Below, piece after piece: positions 5,520 through 6,459 of a stretch of DNA of 6,459 nt. The stretch lies in NCBI GenBank assembly GCA_020844525.1, contig JAJGAH010000151.1, forward strand, positions 1-6,459, given 5' to 3'. The position numbers and the translations under genes were made by a program. Source of the DNA: Eubacterium sp. (GTDB lineage Bacteria; Bacillota; Clostridia; Lachnospirales; Lachnospiraceae). The notes beneath the pieces were generated by a model. That model had not been told where the DNA came from and made no database searches. It saw nothing but the letters and a program-made list of their open reading frames with translations. Within the stretch, counting starts at the first letter, position 1. The number at the start of each line of letters is the position of its first letter.

Positions 5520-6459
5520 TCATTCCGCTGCTGTTTCTGAATATACAGCCTCAGTTTCCGCCTGTTCGTTCCCGCTCAGGTATGCCTCATACTTCGGAGA
5601 CATGCCGCGAAGCCGCCTGACAATATCGCGGATTGCAAGCACGACCGTATCCAGCTCCTCTTTTGTATTTTCCTCGGAAAGTGTCATGCGAAGCGCCCCA
5701 TGTGCGAGGCTGTCCGAGAGCCCTATTGCCTTCAGTACATGAGACGGGCTAAGGGACCCGGAGGAGCAGGCAGAACCACTTGATGCGCAGATCTGGCGCA
5801 TGTCCAGCATAATCAGCAGTGACTCACCCTCAACAAATTCAAAGCTGAAGTTTACATTGTTCGGGAGTCTGTTCCCCAAATCTGACGTCAAAGCACAATG
5901 CTTCTGAATATCCTCATCCTGATGGAGGCTTCCTTCCTTATAAACACTTTGCTCCTGATTAACGAATTGGCCCTGAAAAGCGTTCTGATGCTGGACGTTC
6001 TGACTCTGATGGGTCTGCACGGGTGCCTCGGGATCGGGCCCATTCAATTTCACATTTGGAACATTGGCTCTGATCTGGTGGATCAGGTAATTCCGCAGAC
6101 CGATTTCCTTCTTTATCTTATCGCCAAGGTATGTCTCTGCCCGTCTTGCAGCTGCACCGATTCCCACAATTCCCGGAACATTTTCCGTTCCGGCGCGGCG
6201 GTTATGCTCCTGTGCGCCTCCATGCAGAAAAGAACGGATCTTCACGTCCCTGCGGATATACAGAAAACCGACCCCTTTGGGCCCGTTAAACTTATGACCG
6301 CTCGCACTCAGCATATCGACGTGCAGCTCATCTACGTTCAGGGGAATCTGGCCAAAAGCCTGTACAGCATCCGTGTGAAATAACACATGATGCGCACGGG
6401 CAATTTCTCCGATCTCCCGGACCGGCTCAATGGTTCCGATTTCGTTGTTGGCTGTCATG
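5520..6459 (-). CDS. Cysteine desulfurase, NifS/IscS family (N-terminus beyond the right edge)
   Basis: PLP enzyme that takes sulfur from L-cysteine, forming alanine and an enzyme persulfide. Residue numbers here count from the first visible Met (M1 at 6458), which is internal: family members read on upstream before ANNEIGTI. Seen are FHTDAVQ (27-33; D30 and Q33 contact PLP), SGHKFNGPKG with PLP lysine K56, GGAQEHNRRAGTENV (80-94), LPNNVNFSFEF and the active-site loop SSGSACSSGS with C231. Between KLNGPDPE (to 144) and GNRLPNNV (from 195) is a Gln/Asn/His-rich insertion of about 50 residues, absent from typical members. The C-terminus ends in an acidic, Glu/Ala-rich tail (about 296-312). It stands directly before mnmA, resembling the Bacillus YrvO-MnmA pair, so its likely client is tRNA thiolation. 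An equivalent iron-sulfur role cannot be excluded, hence no gene symbol. Confidence 0.95.
   Translation of the reverse strand, partial: MTANNEIGTIEPVREIGEIARAHHVLFHTDAVQAFGQIPLNVDELHVDMLSASGHKFNGPKGVGFLYIRRDVKIRSFLHGGAQEHNRRAGTENVPGIVGIGAAARRAETYLGDKIKKEIGLRNYLIHQIRANVPNVKLNGPDPEAPVQTHQSQNVQHQNAFQGQFVNQEQSVYKEGSLHQDEDIQKHCALTSDLGNRLPNNVNFSFEFVEGESLLIMLDMRQICASSGSACSSGSLSPSHVLKAIGLSDSLAHGALRMTLSEENTKEELDTVVLAIRDIVRRLRGMSPKYEAYLSGNEQAETEAVYSETAAE
5877..6026 (-). other. Gln/Asn/His-rich insertion segment within the desulfurase
   Basis: These 50 codons encode a low-complexity stretch with repeated small motifs (THQ, QHQ, LHQ; QSQN, QHQN) and one Cys. The first half is almost free of acidic residues; the second half is charged (YKEGS, HQDED). 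In DNA, CATCAG occurs three times and TCAGAACG twice, as expected if the segment grew by short duplications. Both flanks are normal NifS sequence in the same frame, so it is an insertion and not a frameshift. The position, between the small-domain segment ending KLNG and the strand LPNNVN, is normally a short surface turn. Function unknown. Confidence 0.75.

Noticed and set aside
4910..5620. Plus-strand frame of 236 codons
   Set aside because: Antisense to mnmA and crosses into the desulfurase gene; both sense genes are fully supported by family motifs.
5877..6026. Frameshift or sequencing error as the source of the Q/N/H-rich segment
   Set aside because: Conserved desulfurase sequence flanks it on both sides in one uninterrupted frame, so a simple indel pair is unlikely.
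5898..6383. Plus-strand 161-codon frame with a hydrophobic, Leu-rich product
   Set aside because: It is the antisense of the desulfurase gene; the hydrophobic look comes from reading the Gln/Asn/His-rich insertion on the opposite strand. No ribosome binding site was seen.

Overview
All six genes lie on the minus strand, so they are transcribed from high to low coordinates. Gene content, strong AGGAGG-type ribosome binding sites, moderate GC and the sequence style of the GAPDH, PGK and PPDK proteins suggest an anaerobic Firmicute, probably a Clostridia/Lachnospiraceae-like bacterium. That placement is my inference from protein character; no database search was possible.

Right side (6459 to about 4415): the C-terminal part of a NifS/IscS-family cysteine desulfurase, cut by the window edge, followed after 16 bases by mnmA, the tRNA 2-thiouridylase. 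No iscU/nifU scaffold gene lies between them. The desulfurase probably supplies the sulfur that MnmA places on U34 of tRNA. Its small domain carries an in-frame Gln/Asn/His-rich insertion of about 50 residues, the oddest protein feature here.

Middle and left side (4414 to 1): a lower-glycolysis block in the order gap, pgk, tpiA, ppdK (5' part only). gap has a clear sigma-A-type promoter, a Rex-like 18-bp operator candidate just after the predicted start site, and an intrinsic terminator after the gene. A 32-bp dyad of unknown role lies between that terminator and pgk. pgk and tpiA are probably co-transcribed. ppdK has its own near-consensus promoter, whose -35 box lies a few bases past the tpiA stop codon.

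How they work together: TpiA delivers glyceraldehyde-3-phosphate to GAPDH (making NADH and 1,3-bisphosphoglycerate), PGK makes ATP and 3-phosphoglycerate, and further down PPDK interconverts phosphoenolpyruvate and pyruvate using AMP/PPi or ATP/Pi. The layout looks built for separate control of gap, of pgk-tpiA and of ppdK. No mobile element, CRISPR array, tRNA or rRNA was seen, and no gene-free stretch exceeds 300 bases. Most of the window is ordinary housekeeping sequence. The interest lies in the desulfurase insertion and the regulatory dyads.
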